A stretch of 64,000 nucleotides of DNA from Marivita sp030148515 (lineage in GTDB: Bacteria > Pseudomonadota > Alphaproteobacteria > Rhodobacterales > Rhodobacteraceae). The DNA lies in NCBI RefSeq assembly GCF_048006345.1, contig NZ_CP180351.1:806001-870000 (forward strand). Direction: 5' to 3'. Of the stretch, positions 41,816-50,347 are shown piece after piece (within the stretch, counting starts at the first letter, position 1; each line of letters begins with the position of its first letter). The notes under the pieces were generated by a model. The model searched no databases and had not been told where the DNA came from. It worked only from the letters and a program-made list of their open reading frames with translations. The position numbers and the translations under genes are program-made.

Positions 41816-43420
41816 ATGAAACTTCGGTCACAGGCGATTGCGTCGTCGGAACAGTTCAAGTCGAACCGCGCCGCCCATGAAGAAGCGCTGCGCGTGGTGC
41901 GTGAGGCCGCTGAACTGGCGGCGGCGGGCGGTGGCGAACGGGCGCGCGATCGGCATGTCTCGCGCGGCAAGATGCTGCCCCGCGACCGGGTGGCGAACCT
42001 GCTTGACCCCGGATCGCCCTTTCTGGAAGTGGGCGCTACGGCAGCGCACGGGCTTTATGACGGGGCCGCGCCCTGCGCCGGGGTGATCGCAGGTGTGGGT
42101 CGGGTGATGGGCCGTCAGGTCATGGTGGTGTGCAACGACGCCACCGTGAAGGGCGGCACCTATTATCCGATGACGGTCAAGAAACACCTCCGCGCGCAGG
42201 AGATCGCCGAGGAAAACCATCTGCCCTGCATTTACCTGGTCGATAGCGGCGGTGCGAACCTGCCCAATCAGGATGAGGTCTTCCCCGACCGCGACCATTT
42301 TGGACGCATCTTCTACAATCAGGCGCGGATGAGCGCGAAGGGGATCGCGCAGATCGCCGTTGTAATGGGGTCCTGCACGGCGGGCGGCGCCTACGTGCCC
42401 GCGATGTCGGATGTGACCATCATCGTGAAGGAGCAGGGGACGATCTTCCTCGCCGGTCCGCCTTTGGTGAAAGCTGCAACTGGCGAGGTTGTCACAGCCG
42501 AGGATCTGGGCGGCGGTGACGTGCACACGCGGCTGTCCGGTGTGGCGGATTATCTGGCCGAAGATGACGGGCATGCGTTGGCGCTGGCACGGCGGGCGGT
42601 AGGGTCACTCGGGAGTGCCGGGCTGAAGCCCGGCCTACGCGTGGCGGCGGAGGATCCGGCGTATGATCCGGACGAGATTTTCGGCGTTGTTCCAGGCGAC
42701 CTGCGCACGCCCTATGACATCCGCGAGGTGATCGCGCGGGTGGTGGATGGATCGTATTTCGACGAGTTCAAACCGCGTTTTGGTGAGACATTGGTGACGG
42801 GGTTTGCCCATGTCGACGGCTGGCCGGTGGGCATCGTCGCCAACAACGGCGTGCTGTTTTCCGAGGCCGCCCAGAAAGGTGCGCACTTCGTCGAGCTTTG
42901 TTCGCAACGCAAGATCCCGCTGGTGTTCCTGCAAAACATCACGGGCTTCATGGTGGGGCGGAAATACGAGAACGAGGGCATCGCGCGGCACGGGGCGAAG
43001 ATGGTGACGGCTGTGGCCTGCACCTCGGTTCCCAAGATCACGATGCTGGTGGGTGGATCGTTCGGGGCCGGCAATTACGGCATGTCGGGGCGGGCCTATC
43101 AGCCACGGTTCCTCTGGACCTGGCCGAACTCGCGCATTTCCGTGATGGGCGGTGAACAGGCGGCAGGCGTGCTCGCCACGGTCAAGCGCGACGCCATCGA
43201 ACGCGGCGGCGGGACGTGGTCGGCTGAGGAAGAGGCGGAATTCAAGCGTCCGACCATCGAGATGTTCGAGGAACAGGCGCACCCGCTTTATGCCTCGGCC
43301 CGGCTGTGGGATGACGGGATCGTGGACCCCCGTAAGACCCGCGCGGTGCTGTCACTGTCGCTGGAGGCGGCGCTGAACGCGCCCATCGAGGATACGCGGT
43401 TTGGTGTGTTCCGGATGTAA
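41816..43420 (+). CDS. mccB: 3-Methylcrotonyl-CoA carboxylase, carboxyltransferase beta subunit
   Basis: Transfers carboxyl from biotin to 3-methylcrotonyl-CoA (534 aa). Family blocks are RVANLLDPGSPFLEVGATAAHGLY, YLVDSGGANLPNQDEVFPDRDHFGRIFYNQARMSA, IFLAGPPLVKAATGEVVTAEDLGGGDVH and GGSFGAGNYGMSGRAYQPRFLW. An unusual perfect palindrome (GCCGGGCT/AGCCCGGC) is translated as GSAGLKPGLR near residue 268, in a region that is variable in the family. The gene follows the LprI-like gene directly. Confidence 0.93.
   Translation: MKLRSQAIASSEQFKSNRAAHEEALRVVREAAELAAAGGGERARDRHVSRGKMLPRDRVANLLDPGSPFLEVGATAAHGLYDGAAPCAGVIAGVGRVMGRQVMVVCNDATVKGGTYYPMTVKKHLRAQEIAEENHLPCIYLVDSGGANLPNQDEVFPDRDHFGRIFYNQARMSAKGIAQIAVVMGSCTAGGAYVPAMSDVTIIVKEQGTIFLAGPPLVKAATGEVVTAEDLGGGDVHTRLSGVADYLAEDDGHALALARRAVGSLGSAGLKPGLRVAAEDPAYDPDEIFGVVPGDLRTPYDIREVIARVVDGSYFDEFKPRFGETLVTGFAHVDGWPVGIVANNGVLFSEAAQKGAHFVELCSQRKIPLVFLQNITGFMVGRKYENEGIARHGAKMVTAVACTSVPKITMLVGGSFGAGNYGMSGRAYQPRFLWTWPNSRISVMGGEQAAGVLATVKRDAIERGGGTWSAEEEAEFKRPTIEMFEEQAHPLYASARLWDDGIVDPRKTRAVLSLSLEAALNAPIEDTRFGVFRM
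42617..42634. repeat. REP-like palindrome inside mccB
   Basis: GCCGGGCT and AGCCCGGC form a perfect 8-bp inverted repeat around GA, followed by CTACG. Its sequence is like the palindromic intergenic elements common in proteobacteria, but it lies in-frame within a coding region. Confidence 0.5.
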
Positions 43421-43491
43421 TTGGGGGCTGGCCCCCAAACACAGGTCGAATTGGGGGCCAGCCCGTCGCCATTGGGCTTGAACCAATGGCG
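43421..43491. terminator. Two stem-loops between mccB and mccA
   Basis: A perfect 8-bp stem TTGGGGGC/GCCCCCAA (43421-43438) follows directly on the mccB stop. A second perfect 9-bp stem CGCCATTGG/CCAATGGCG lies at 43467-43491. TTGGGGGC is repeated at 43451-43458. They may partly stop transcription or protect the mccB end; the operon seems to continue. Confidence 0.55.
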
Positions 43492-43505
43492 CAACAATGG
43501 CGACC

Positions 43506-43530
43506 CCCCGGAGTTTACGGGCAAGATGAA
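43506..43530 (+). repeat. Diverged copy of the dispersed intergenic motif
   Basis: CCCCGGAGTTTACGGGCAAG followed by ATGAAGAGAAG comes after the two hairpins and just before mccA. It is a weaker relative of the CCCCGAAGTATTTTT motif found after cysE and moaA. Confidence 0.35.
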
Positions 43531-43548
43531 GAGAAGCGGTGGTGCGAG

Positions 43549-45489
43549 ATGTTTGATACGATCCTGATAGCCAACCGGGGCGAGATTGCCTGCCGGGTGA
43601 TCGACACCTGCCGCCGTATGGGTGTGCGCACCGTGGCGGTGCATTCGGATGTGGATGCGCAGGCGCGCCATGTGGAGATGGCGGATGTGGCGGTCTCGCT
43701 TGGGGGTGCATCACCTGCCGAAAGTTACCTGCGCGGCGATGCGATCATCGCAGCAGCACAGGCAACGGGCGCGCAGGCGATCCATCCGGGCTATGGGTTC
43801 CTGTCGGAAAACCCGGATTTCGTCGACGCCGTCGAGGCGGCGGGGCTGGTGTTCATCGGCCCCTCGGCCAAGGCGATCCGGGCGATGGGGCTCAAGGATG
43901 CCGCCAAGGCGCTGATGGCGGAGGCGGGCGTTCCCGTCGTGCCGGGCTATCAGGGGAGCGATCAGTCGCCGGAAGTGCTGGCGAAGGAGGCAGAGGCGAT
44001 TGGCTATCCGGTGCTGATCAAGGCGGTCGCGGGTGGCGGCGGCAAGGGGATGCGGCTGGTGGAGGCTCCCAAGGGGTTTGCAGACGCGCTGGCGTCGGCA
44101 CAATCGGAGGCGCAGTCCGCCTTTGGCAACCCGCATGTGCTGATCGAGAAATACATCACCAGCCCGCGTCACATCGAGGTGCAGGTGTTCGGCGATGGCA
44201 CGCGCGCGGTGCATCTCTTCGAACGGGATTGCTCGCTGCAGCGGCGGCACCAGAAGGTGATCGAAGAGGCGCCCGCGCCCGGTATGACGTCCGAGATGCG
44301 CGACGCGATGGGGCAGGCTGCGGTGCGTGCGGCGGAGGCGATTGGCTACAAAGGTGCGGGCACGGTCGAGTTCATCGTGGATGGCTCGGACGGGCTGCGC
44401 CCTGACGGGTTCTGGTTCATGGAGATGAACACGCGGCTGCAGGTCGAACACCCTGTGACCGAAGCCATCACCGGGGTCGATTTGGTGGAATGGCAGTTGC
44501 GGGTGGCGGCGGGAGAGCCTTTGCCCTGTGCGCAAGGTGACCTGACCATCACTGGACACAGCTTTGAGGCACGGCTCTACGCCGAGGATGTGCCAGCCGG
44601 GTTCCTGCCCGCCACGGGGCGGCTGGCGCATCTGGCCTTTCCGCATGAGGCGCGGGCCGATACCGGTGTGCGAAGCGGCGACGTGATCAGCCCGCATTAC
44701 GATCCGATGATTGCCAAGGTGATCGTGCATGGGTCCTCCCGCGCGGTGGCCCTGCGAAAGCTGCGGCGAGCGCTGGCGGAAACACAGGTGGCGGGAACCG
44801 TCACCAACCTCGCGTTTTTGGGCGCTTTGGCACGGCACGACGGCTTCTCCGCCGGGAATGTGGACACGGGATTGATCGGGCGCGACCTTACGGTTCTGAC
44901 GGAGGTGCCGGACCTGACGCCTGCAGTGACAGCACAGGCGGCTCTTGCGCTGGTCGGCTTGGATCGGGTGCCGATGCCTTTGGACGGGTTTGCGCTCTGG
45001 TCCCCAGTGGCGCAGGATGTTGCGGTGGCCTGTGGTGAGGAGGTTTACACCTGCCGGATTACAACACGCGCGCCGGGGGAGATCGACGTGGCTGTGAACG
45101 CTCAGGTCGTGGCCGCGCGCTTTGGTGCGAATGGCTGGCGCTTTGATGGGCAACCGGGAGCGGCGGTGTTTGTTGAGGAAGCCGTTGCAACGGTGTTCGG
45201 CGATCCGACCTATGTGGTGCGTCGGGTTGATCCGCTGGATGTGGAGGCCGGGGCCGGGACGTCGGGCGATCTGATCGAAGCACCGATGCCGGGCCTGGTC
45301 CGGCAGGTTTTTGTCAGCGCCGGGGCGTTGGTTGCCAAGGGGGATAGGCTCGCCATACTCGAGGCGATGAAGATGGAGCATTCGCTGCTCGCCGCGCGTG
45401 ATGGCGTTGTGGCCGAAGTGATGGCAGAGGCCGGATCGCAGGTCGAGGCGGGGGCAGTGCTGATCCGTCTGGAAGAGGAAGAGACATGA
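43549..45489 (+). CDS. mccA: 3-Methylcrotonyl-CoA carboxylase, biotin-containing alpha subunit
   Basis: Carboxylates biotin with ATP and bicarbonate (646 aa). The biotin carboxylase domain starts MFDTILIANRGEIACRVIDTCRRMG, with the ATP-grasp loop KAVAGGGGKGMRLV and MEMNTRLQVEHPVTEAITG. A middle BT domain follows, and the C-terminal biotinyl domain carries ILEAMKMEHSLLA with biotinyl Lys 608. ATG 43549 is chosen since homologs begin there. It overlaps the GST gene by 4 bases. Confidence 0.95.
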   Translation: MFDTILIANRGEIACRVIDTCRRMGVRTVAVHSDVDAQARHVEMADVAVSLGGASPAESYLRGDAIIAAAQATGAQAIHPGYGFLSENPDFVDAVEAAGLVFIGPSAKAIRAMGLKDAAKALMAEAGVPVVPGYQGSDQSPEVLAKEAEAIGYPVLIKAVAGGGGKGMRLVEAPKGFADALASAQSEAQSAFGNPHVLIEKYITSPRHIEVQVFGDGTRAVHLFERDCSLQRRHQKVIEEAPAPGMTSEMRDAMGQAAVRAAEAIGYKGAGTVEFIVDGSDGLRPDGFWFMEMNTRLQVEHPVTEAITGVDLVEWQLRVAAGEPLPCAQGDLTITGHSFEARLYAEDVPAGFLPATGRLAHLAFPHEARADTGVRSGDVISPHYDPMIAKVIVHGSSRAVALRKLRRALAETQVAGTVTNLAFLGALARHDGFSAGNVDTGLIGRDLTVLTEVPDLTPAVTAQAALALVGLDRVPMPLDGFALWSPVAQDVAVACGEEVYTCRITTRAPGEIDVAVNAQVVAARFGANGWRFDGQPGAAVFVEEAVATVFGDPTYVVRRVDPLDVEAGAGTSGDLIEAPMPGLVRQVFVSAGALVAKGDRLAILEAMKMEHSLLAARDGVVAEVMAEAGSQVEAGAVLIRLEEEET

Positions 45490-46157
45490 TCCGACTGCAT
45501 CATTGCCCGCAGACCCGCTCCATGCGGACCCTCTGGCTGCTCTACGAACTGGAGGTGGACTTCGAGGTGGTGCTGCACGCCTTCGACAAATCGCTGCGGA
45601 ATCCGGAATACCTGTCGCTGTCCCCTGCCGGGCGGGTTCCCGCGCTTGAGATTGATGGCGAGCGGATGTTCGAGACCGGGGCGATCACCGAATACCTGTG
45701 CGAGCGGTTTCCTCAGGCCAATATGGGGCGCGGGCCAGACGACCCGGACAGGATGGCGTGGCTTGTCTGGGTGCATTTTGCCGAAACCATTAGCCAGCAC
45801 GCGGCGGCGCTGACGCAGCAGCATATCATGCTCTACGAGGATGCGATGCGATCACCCATCGTGATGAAGCTGGAAGCGGCGCGGCTGGGCAAGTGTTACG
45901 ACGCGATCGAGGCGCGGTTGTCCACGCCGGTTGAGAACCGGGATTACCTGCTGACCAGCGGCTTCTCGGCGGCGGATGTGTCGGTTGGGCAGGCGGTCTA
46001 CATGGCGCGGCACTTTGCCAAGCTGGATCGACATCCGGCCGTCGCGGAATGGTACGCGCGCATCACCGAGCGACCTGAGTTTCAGAAATCCCTGCCTGAG
46101 GCGGGTGCGGGTATTTACACGCAGGACTTTTACCCGGCTTGGGAGACGGGTGGCTGA
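45486..46157 (+). CDS. Glutathione S-transferase family protein
   Basis: A 223-aa GST: the thioredoxin-like domain begins IRLHHCPQTRSMRTLWLLYELEVDFEVV with the glutathione-site SPAGRVPALEIDGERMFETGAITEYL, followed by a helical C-terminal domain. It overlaps mccA by 4 bases. Its place inside the liu operon suggests it handles a reactive unsaturated intermediate such as methylcrotonyl-CoA, but this is inference. Confidence 0.9.
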   Translation: MIRLHHCPQTRSMRTLWLLYELEVDFEVVLHAFDKSLRNPEYLSLSPAGRVPALEIDGERMFETGAITEYLCERFPQANMGRGPDDPDRMAWLVWVHFAETISQHAAALTQQHIMLYEDAMRSPIVMKLEAARLGKCYDAIEARLSTPVENRDYLLTSGFSAADVSVGQAVYMARHFAKLDRHPAVAEWYARITERPEFQKSLPEAGAGIYTQDFYPAWETGG

Positions 46158-46166
46158 TGGTGTGCT

Positions 46167-46186
46167 GTGCGTATTTGAAAAGAGAA
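46167..46186 (+). repeat. Short copy of the dispersed intergenic motif
   Basis: GCGTATTTGAAAAGAGAAGA between the GST and HMG-CoA lyase genes, close to the copy at 26883-26900. No hairpin accompanies it here. Confidence 0.45.
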
Positions 46187-46205
46187 GAAACAGGAGATTG
46201 GCGCT

Positions 46206-47057
46206 TTGGCTGAGCGGGTCGAGATTTTCGAGGTGGGGCCGCGCGACGGATTGCAGAACGAGGCGCGGCTGATCCCGGTCGAGGAAAAGATCGCGCTGGT
46301 CGATTGCCTGTCGCGCGCCGGGTTCCAGCGGATCGAATGCGCCAGTTTCGTCAGCCCGAAATGGGTGCCGCAGATGGCGGATTCGGGGGCGGTGCTGGCC
46401 GGGATCACGCGGATTCCCGGGGTGACTTACGCGGCGCTCACGCCGAACATGCGCGGGTTCGAGGACGCGTTGGCCGCCGGGGCTGATGAAGTGGCCATTT
46501 TTGGATCGGCCTCCGAAGGGTTTTCCAAGGCAAATATCAACGCGACCATTGCCGAGAGCTTGGAGCGCTTCGCGCCGGTGGCCGCGGCGGCTCAGGAGCT
46601 TGGCGTGCGCGTCCGGGGCTATGTGTCCTGTGTGGTGGAATGCCCCTATGACGGGCCGGTCGCGCCGTCCGACGTGGCACGTGTTGTGGCTGCACTCCGT
46701 GACATGGGATGTTACGAGGTGTCCCTTGGGGACACGATCGGGCGCGCGACGCCTGAGGGGATTGTCGCCATGTTGAAAGCGGTGCTGGAGGAGATGCCTG
46801 CAGAGCGTTTGGCCGGGCACTACCACGACACGGGCGGACTGGCCTGTGACAATGTCGAGGCGTCACTTGGGCTTGGGTTGCGGGTGTTCGACGCGGCTGT
46901 TGGTGGTTTGGGGGGCTGTCCCTATGCGCCGGGCGCTGCGGGGAACGTGGCGACGGAGGCCGTGGCGGAACGCGTTGCGTCGCTTGGTTATGAGCACGGG
47001 TTGGATATGGGGGTGGTGGCTGAGGCGGCTGCCATGGCGCGGAGGATGCGGGGATGA
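46206..47057 (+). CDS. Hydroxymethylglutaryl-CoA lyase
   Basis: Cleaves HMG-CoA into acetyl-CoA and acetoacetate, the end step of leucine degradation (283 aa). Motifs are EVGPRDGLQNEARLIPVEEK, ECASFVSPKWVPQMAD, the metal-site His pair in GHYHDTGGLACDN, and the active-site Cys loop GLGGCPYAPGAAGNVATE. TTG 46206 has AGGAG about 9 bases upstream and is likely the start. It overlaps the next gene by 4 bases. Confidence 0.94.
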   Translation: MAERVEIFEVGPRDGLQNEARLIPVEEKIALVDCLSRAGFQRIECASFVSPKWVPQMADSGAVLAGITRIPGVTYAALTPNMRGFEDALAAGADEVAIFGSASEGFSKANINATIAESLERFAPVAAAAQELGVRVRGYVSCVVECPYDGPVAPSDVARVVAALRDMGCYEVSLGDTIGRATPEGIVAMLKAVLEEMPAERLAGHYHDTGGLACDNVEASLGLGLRVFDAAVGGLGGCPYAPGAAGNVATEAVAERVASLGYEHGLDMGVVAEAAAMARRMRG

Positions 47058-47830
47058 GCTTGATCCGGGTGGATAAGGACGCGCGCGGGGTGGCGACGCT
47101 GACGCTGGCGCGGGAAGACAAACACAACGCGTTGTCGGCGCAGATGATGACCGAGTTGGAAGAGGCGGCACGCGACTTGGCCCGTGACCGGACGGTCCGG
47201 GTTGTCGTCTTGTCAGCGGAAGGCAGGACCTTTTGCGCTGGCGGCGATCTGGCGTGGATGCGCGCGCAGTTCGACATGGATGCCGACACGCGCCGGGTGG
47301 AAAGCCGTCGGATCGCAACCGTTCTTGGGGCGCTCTATGATCTGCCACAGCCATTGATCGGGCGAGTGCAGGGCAATGCGCTGGGCGGGGGTGTGGGCCT
47401 TGTGTCGGTGTGCGACGTGGCGATTGGGGTCGCGGGCGCGAAGCTGGGGTTTACCGAGACACGGCTCGGGCTGATCCCGGCCAATATCGGTCCGTATGTG
47501 CTTGCGCGAATGGGGGCGACGCGGGCCGCTGAGGTTTTCATGTCGGCGCGGGTGTTCGATGCCGATGAGGCCGTACGGTTGAACCTGCTCAGCCGTACGG
47601 TTGACCCGGAGGGATTGGACGCGGCCATCGAGGCCGAGGTGCTGCCCTATCTGTCCTGCGCACCGGGGGCTGTGGCCGAGGCAAAGGCGCTGATGCGCGA
47701 TCTGGCCGGACGGGTCGTGCCAGAGCAGGTGGACATGGCCATCGACGCGCTGGCGCGGCGGTGGCAGTCGGACGAGGCGCGCGAAGGGGTGGGCGCGTTT
47801 TTCGACAAGCGCGCCCCAAGCTGGCAGTGA
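47054..47830 (+). CDS. liuC: Enoyl-CoA hydratase, probably methylglutaconyl-CoA hydratase
   Basis: Crotonase-family protein (258 aa). Oxyanion-hole segments are AEGRTFCAGGDLAWMRAQ and GNALGGGVGLVSVCDVAIG, and ETRLGLIPANIGPYVLARMG follows. In the operon with ivd, mccA/B and HMG-CoA lyase it most likely hydrates 3-methylglutaconyl-CoA to HMG-CoA. The next gene starts inside its stop (GTGA). Confidence 0.9.
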   Translation: MSLIRVDKDARGVATLTLAREDKHNALSAQMMTELEEAARDLARDRTVRVVVLSAEGRTFCAGGDLAWMRAQFDMDADTRRVESRRIATVLGALYDLPQPLIGRVQGNALGGGVGLVSVCDVAIGVAGAKLGFTETRLGLIPANIGPYVLARMGATRAAEVFMSARVFDADEAVRLNLLSRTVDPEGLDAAIEAEVLPYLSCAPGAVAEAKALMRDLAGRVVPEQVDMAIDALARRWQSDEAREGVGAFFDKRAPSWQ

Positions 47831-48198
47831 CGGTTCAGATCGCACATCTTTATGCGACCGCCATGCTGGCGATTGCGTTCTTCCAGATCGCGTTGATCCT
47901 TGGCGCACCTTTGGGGCGCTACACGCAAGGTGGTCAGCACGAGGGCGCTTTGCCGCTGTCGGGGCGGATCATCGCAGCGGTGTCGATCCCGATCGTGCTG
48001 TTTCAGGGCTTGGCGATCCTGTCGGCGGCCGGGTTCCCCGGTCTGGGGTGGCCTGTCTGGACGGGGTGGGTCGCTTTTGCGGTGACGGGTGTGAGCACGG
48101 TTCTCAACTGGATCACACCGTCCAAACCGGAACGCGCGGTCTGGGGGCCGATCATGCTGGTCCTGTCGGCGATGGCACTTGTGGTGCTGACTGCCTGA
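47827..48198 (+). CDS. Four-helix membrane protein ending the liu operon
   Basis: A 123-aa protein with four predicted membrane segments: LYATAMLAIAFFQIALILGAPLG, IIAAVSIPIVLFQGLAILSAAG, WPVWTGWVAFAVTGVSTVLNW and WGPIMLVLSAMALVVL. GTG 47827 overlaps the liuC stop. I do not recognise the family. Its end is 5 bases from the convergent MmgE/PrpD gene. Confidence 0.78.
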   Translation: MTVQIAHLYATAMLAIAFFQIALILGAPLGRYTQGGQHEGALPLSGRIIAAVSIPIVLFQGLAILSAAGFPGLGWPVWTGWVAFAVTGVSTVLNWITPSKPERAVWGPIMLVLSAMALVVLTA

Positions 48199-48202
48199 GG
48201 CG

Positions 48203-49525
48203 CTACAGCGGGGCGGTGAGCAGGGGAAGAAGCCCGGTCAGATCGCCATGGTCCCCAAGGCCCAGAACGCGGGTTTCGATGTCTTGCATGCGGCGCTGCC
48301 CAAGGACTGGTTCGCTGTAGGCGCGGAACTTGGCCACGACGGTTTCCAGGGAGACCGGGTTTTCCGGATCGCCAATCGCTTCGGTCGGCCCTGACTGCAG
48401 TTCGCGCCCATCTTTCAGCACCAGCGTGACATCCGCGATCCGTTTGGCCGGGAAAGCGGCGTTGTAGATGTCACTCTCGCGGATCACCATCGAGCGGGCA
48501 AGGCGCTGTATCTCCGGGTTGGAAAAGCTGCTTTCCTCCACATCGGCGGGGCCACAGGAGCCGCGCACCATCCCGACAGCGGTCGGAAAGGCGGTGGAAT
48601 ACTGCGCCTCCTCTGTTGTCTTGGGGGCGGTGACAGCAAGGCGACGGGATTCGTGGAAGGTGGTTATTTCGATCCGCGCAACATCTGCTGAGGTCAGGTG
48701 ATGCGCTTTGCGCAAATTCAGGACGGCTTGCAGCGGCGGTTGGGCCCAGCGGCAGACCGGGTAGGCCTTGAAATATTGTTCGGTGATCCGCCAGTTTTGC
48801 CCGAGGTCTGCCCAGAGATCGGTCACGGCATCCTGTTCCACGGTGAGCGCGGGCGCGCCAGTAAAGCCATCCTGTGCAAGATAGGCAGCGGACACACCTG
48901 CCATTGCGCCCCAGCCTGATCCGTCCTTGACCATCGTTGGATGGTCGATGGTGCGCATCATTTGGCTGCGTGGGCCGTGGTATTCGGCGATGCCTATCGC
49001 TTCGCGGGTTTGGGCAACGTTCAGGCGCAAAACGCGTGCCCCCAGAGCCGCTACGGCCAAGGCGACCCATGCGCCGGACGTGTGATAATCGGCGGCAGTC
49101 CTGTGCAGGGCGATCCCGGCGCGTGTGCCGATCTCGTATCCCAGGGCCAGTGCGGTGAGGAACTGCTGAGGATCTTCAAGCTGTTCCGCTTGTGCAAAGG
49201 CAAGCAGCGATGGGAATACGCCACATCCGACATGGCCCTTGGTCAGTTTGTGACCGTCATGAGCATCCAGCGAGTCAATGGTCGTGGCACCGGCCAGTGC
49301 GGCTCCGGCCGGGCTGACGAAGCGTCCGTCAAAGAGCATCTGTGCGCCGCTTCCACCAAACTGTCGGGCCGCGTGGTTGTGAATGATCCGCGACATTGAT
49401 GTCCCGCGTCCACCAGCAGCGACACCGATCAGGTCAAGCAGCCATCGGCGGGCGAAATTGCGTATCTCGTCGGGCAGGTCATCATAGGTTGTGTGATGCA
49501 GGAAATCGTGCAGGGTCGTGGTCAT
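48203..49525 (-). CDS. MmgE/PrpD family protein
   Basis: A 440-aa member of the MmgE/PrpD superfamily, which includes 2-methylcitrate dehydratase and cis-aconitate decarboxylase. Typical blocks are RRWLLDLIGVAAGGRGTSMSRII, TIDSLDAHDGHKLTKGHVGCGVFPSLLA and YFKAYPVCRWAQPPLQAVLNL. The reaction is uncertain without genomic partners such as prpC. The start may be ATG 49525 or ATG 49549; neither has a strong ribosome site. Confidence 0.88.
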   Translation of the reverse strand: MTTTLHDFLHHTTYDDLPDEIRNFARRWLLDLIGVAAGGRGTSMSRIIHNHAARQFGGSGAQMLFDGRFVSPAGAALAGATTIDSLDAHDGHKLTKGHVGCGVFPSLLAFAQAEQLEDPQQFLTALALGYEIGTRAGIALHRTAADYHTSGAWVALAVAALGARVLRLNVAQTREAIGIAEYHGPRSQMMRTIDHPTMVKDGSGWGAMAGVSAAYLAQDGFTGAPALTVEQDAVTDLWADLGQNWRITEQYFKAYPVCRWAQPPLQAVLNLRKAHHLTSADVARIEITTFHESRRLAVTAPKTTEEAQYSTAFPTAVGMVRGSCGPADVEESSFSNPEIQRLARSMVIRESDIYNAAFPAKRIADVTLVLKDGRELQSGPTEAIGDPENPVSLETVVAKFRAYSEPVLGQRRMQDIETRVLGLGDHGDLTGLLPLLTAPL

Positions 49526-49669
49526 GGCGCGGGCTTTCTCAGCGGTCATAGGGCAAGTCTCTGCGGGGTGCACAGGGCCTGTCGCGGCCAAAAACGACGT
49601 TGGCGGCTAATTGTCATTGGTTGCCACAGGTGCATTGCGGATAGTGGCGCGATCCAAGGGGAGGGTTTG

Positions 49670-50062
49670 ATGAAACAGTCGCTTGCGCTGGTTGCCTTGG
49701 TGGTTCGTGACTATGACGCGGCCATCGACTTTTACACGCGCGTTCTGGAGTTCGATCTGGTCGAGGACAGTTACCAGCCCGAACAGGACAAGCGTTGGGT
49801 GGTCGTTCGGCCCAAGGGGACAGGGACCGCATCGATTCTGTTGGCCAAGGCGACAGACCCGGACCAAGAGAACCGCATCGGAAACCAGACAGGGGGGCGG
49901 GTGTTTCTGTTTTTGCAAACCGATGATTTCGAACGCGATTACGCGCGTTACCAAAGCCGTGGCGTTAGGTTCGCACGCCCACCAAAGCGTGAAACCTATG
50001 GCACGGTTGCGGTGTTTGAAGACCTGTACGGTAACTTGTGGGACTTGATCGAATTTGCATGA
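49670..50062 (+). CDS. VOC-family (glyoxalase-like) protein
   Basis: A 130-aa protein with two beta-alpha-beta-beta-beta units: LVALVVRDYDAAIDFYTRVLEFDLVEDS and GRVFLFLQTDDFERDYARYQSRGVRF, ending GTVAVFEDLYGNLWDLIEF, where the Glu is a usual metal ligand. Substrates of such glyoxalase/dioxygenase-fold proteins vary, so none is assigned. GGGGAGGG precedes ATG 49670. Confidence 0.9.
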   Translation: MKQSLALVALVVRDYDAAIDFYTRVLEFDLVEDSYQPEQDKRWVVVRPKGTGTASILLAKATDPDQENRIGNQTGGRVFLFLQTDDFERDYARYQSRGVRFARPPKRETYGTVAVFEDLYGNLWDLIEFA

Positions 50063-50347
50063 CACGCTTGCCGATTGCTGCAGATGCAGCATGCTTCGCG
50101 GGTCAATGCGCCGAATGCCGCGACGCAAGCGCGCGGTGCAACGCAGCGTCGTGGTTCGACCGATTGCCGCATCTGCATAAAATTACCTGAAGATCCGTGT
50201 GATCCAGCTGTTTTTCTAAAGATATTCGTTGTGTGGAAGATGTCGCCCCGCGGTTGACCCCCGGCAGAGACGGGAGTAGATCACCCTCAAGTCAACCTCG
50301 CCACTTGACGGCGCGTCTTGGTGCGCGATGGGAAAAGGAGCCTCGTC
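50063..50347. other. nuo upstream region
   Basis: This 285-base region has no gene. It contains a 9-bp inverted repeat TGCAGATGC (50079-50087) / GCATCTGCA (50169-50177), each half next to a direct repeat CCGATTGC (50071-50078 and 50160-50167), then a promoter candidate, then the AGGAG site of nuoA. The spacing between halves could bring them together as a loop or reflect two copies of an operator. Confidence 0.45.
50254..50282 (+). promoter_or_regulatory. Candidate nuo operon promoter
   Basis: TTGACC (50254-50259) and TAGATC (50277-50282) with a 17-base spacer lie 66 bases before the nuoA start. It is a reasonable sigma-70-like promoter for the whole nuo operon. Confidence 0.4.
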
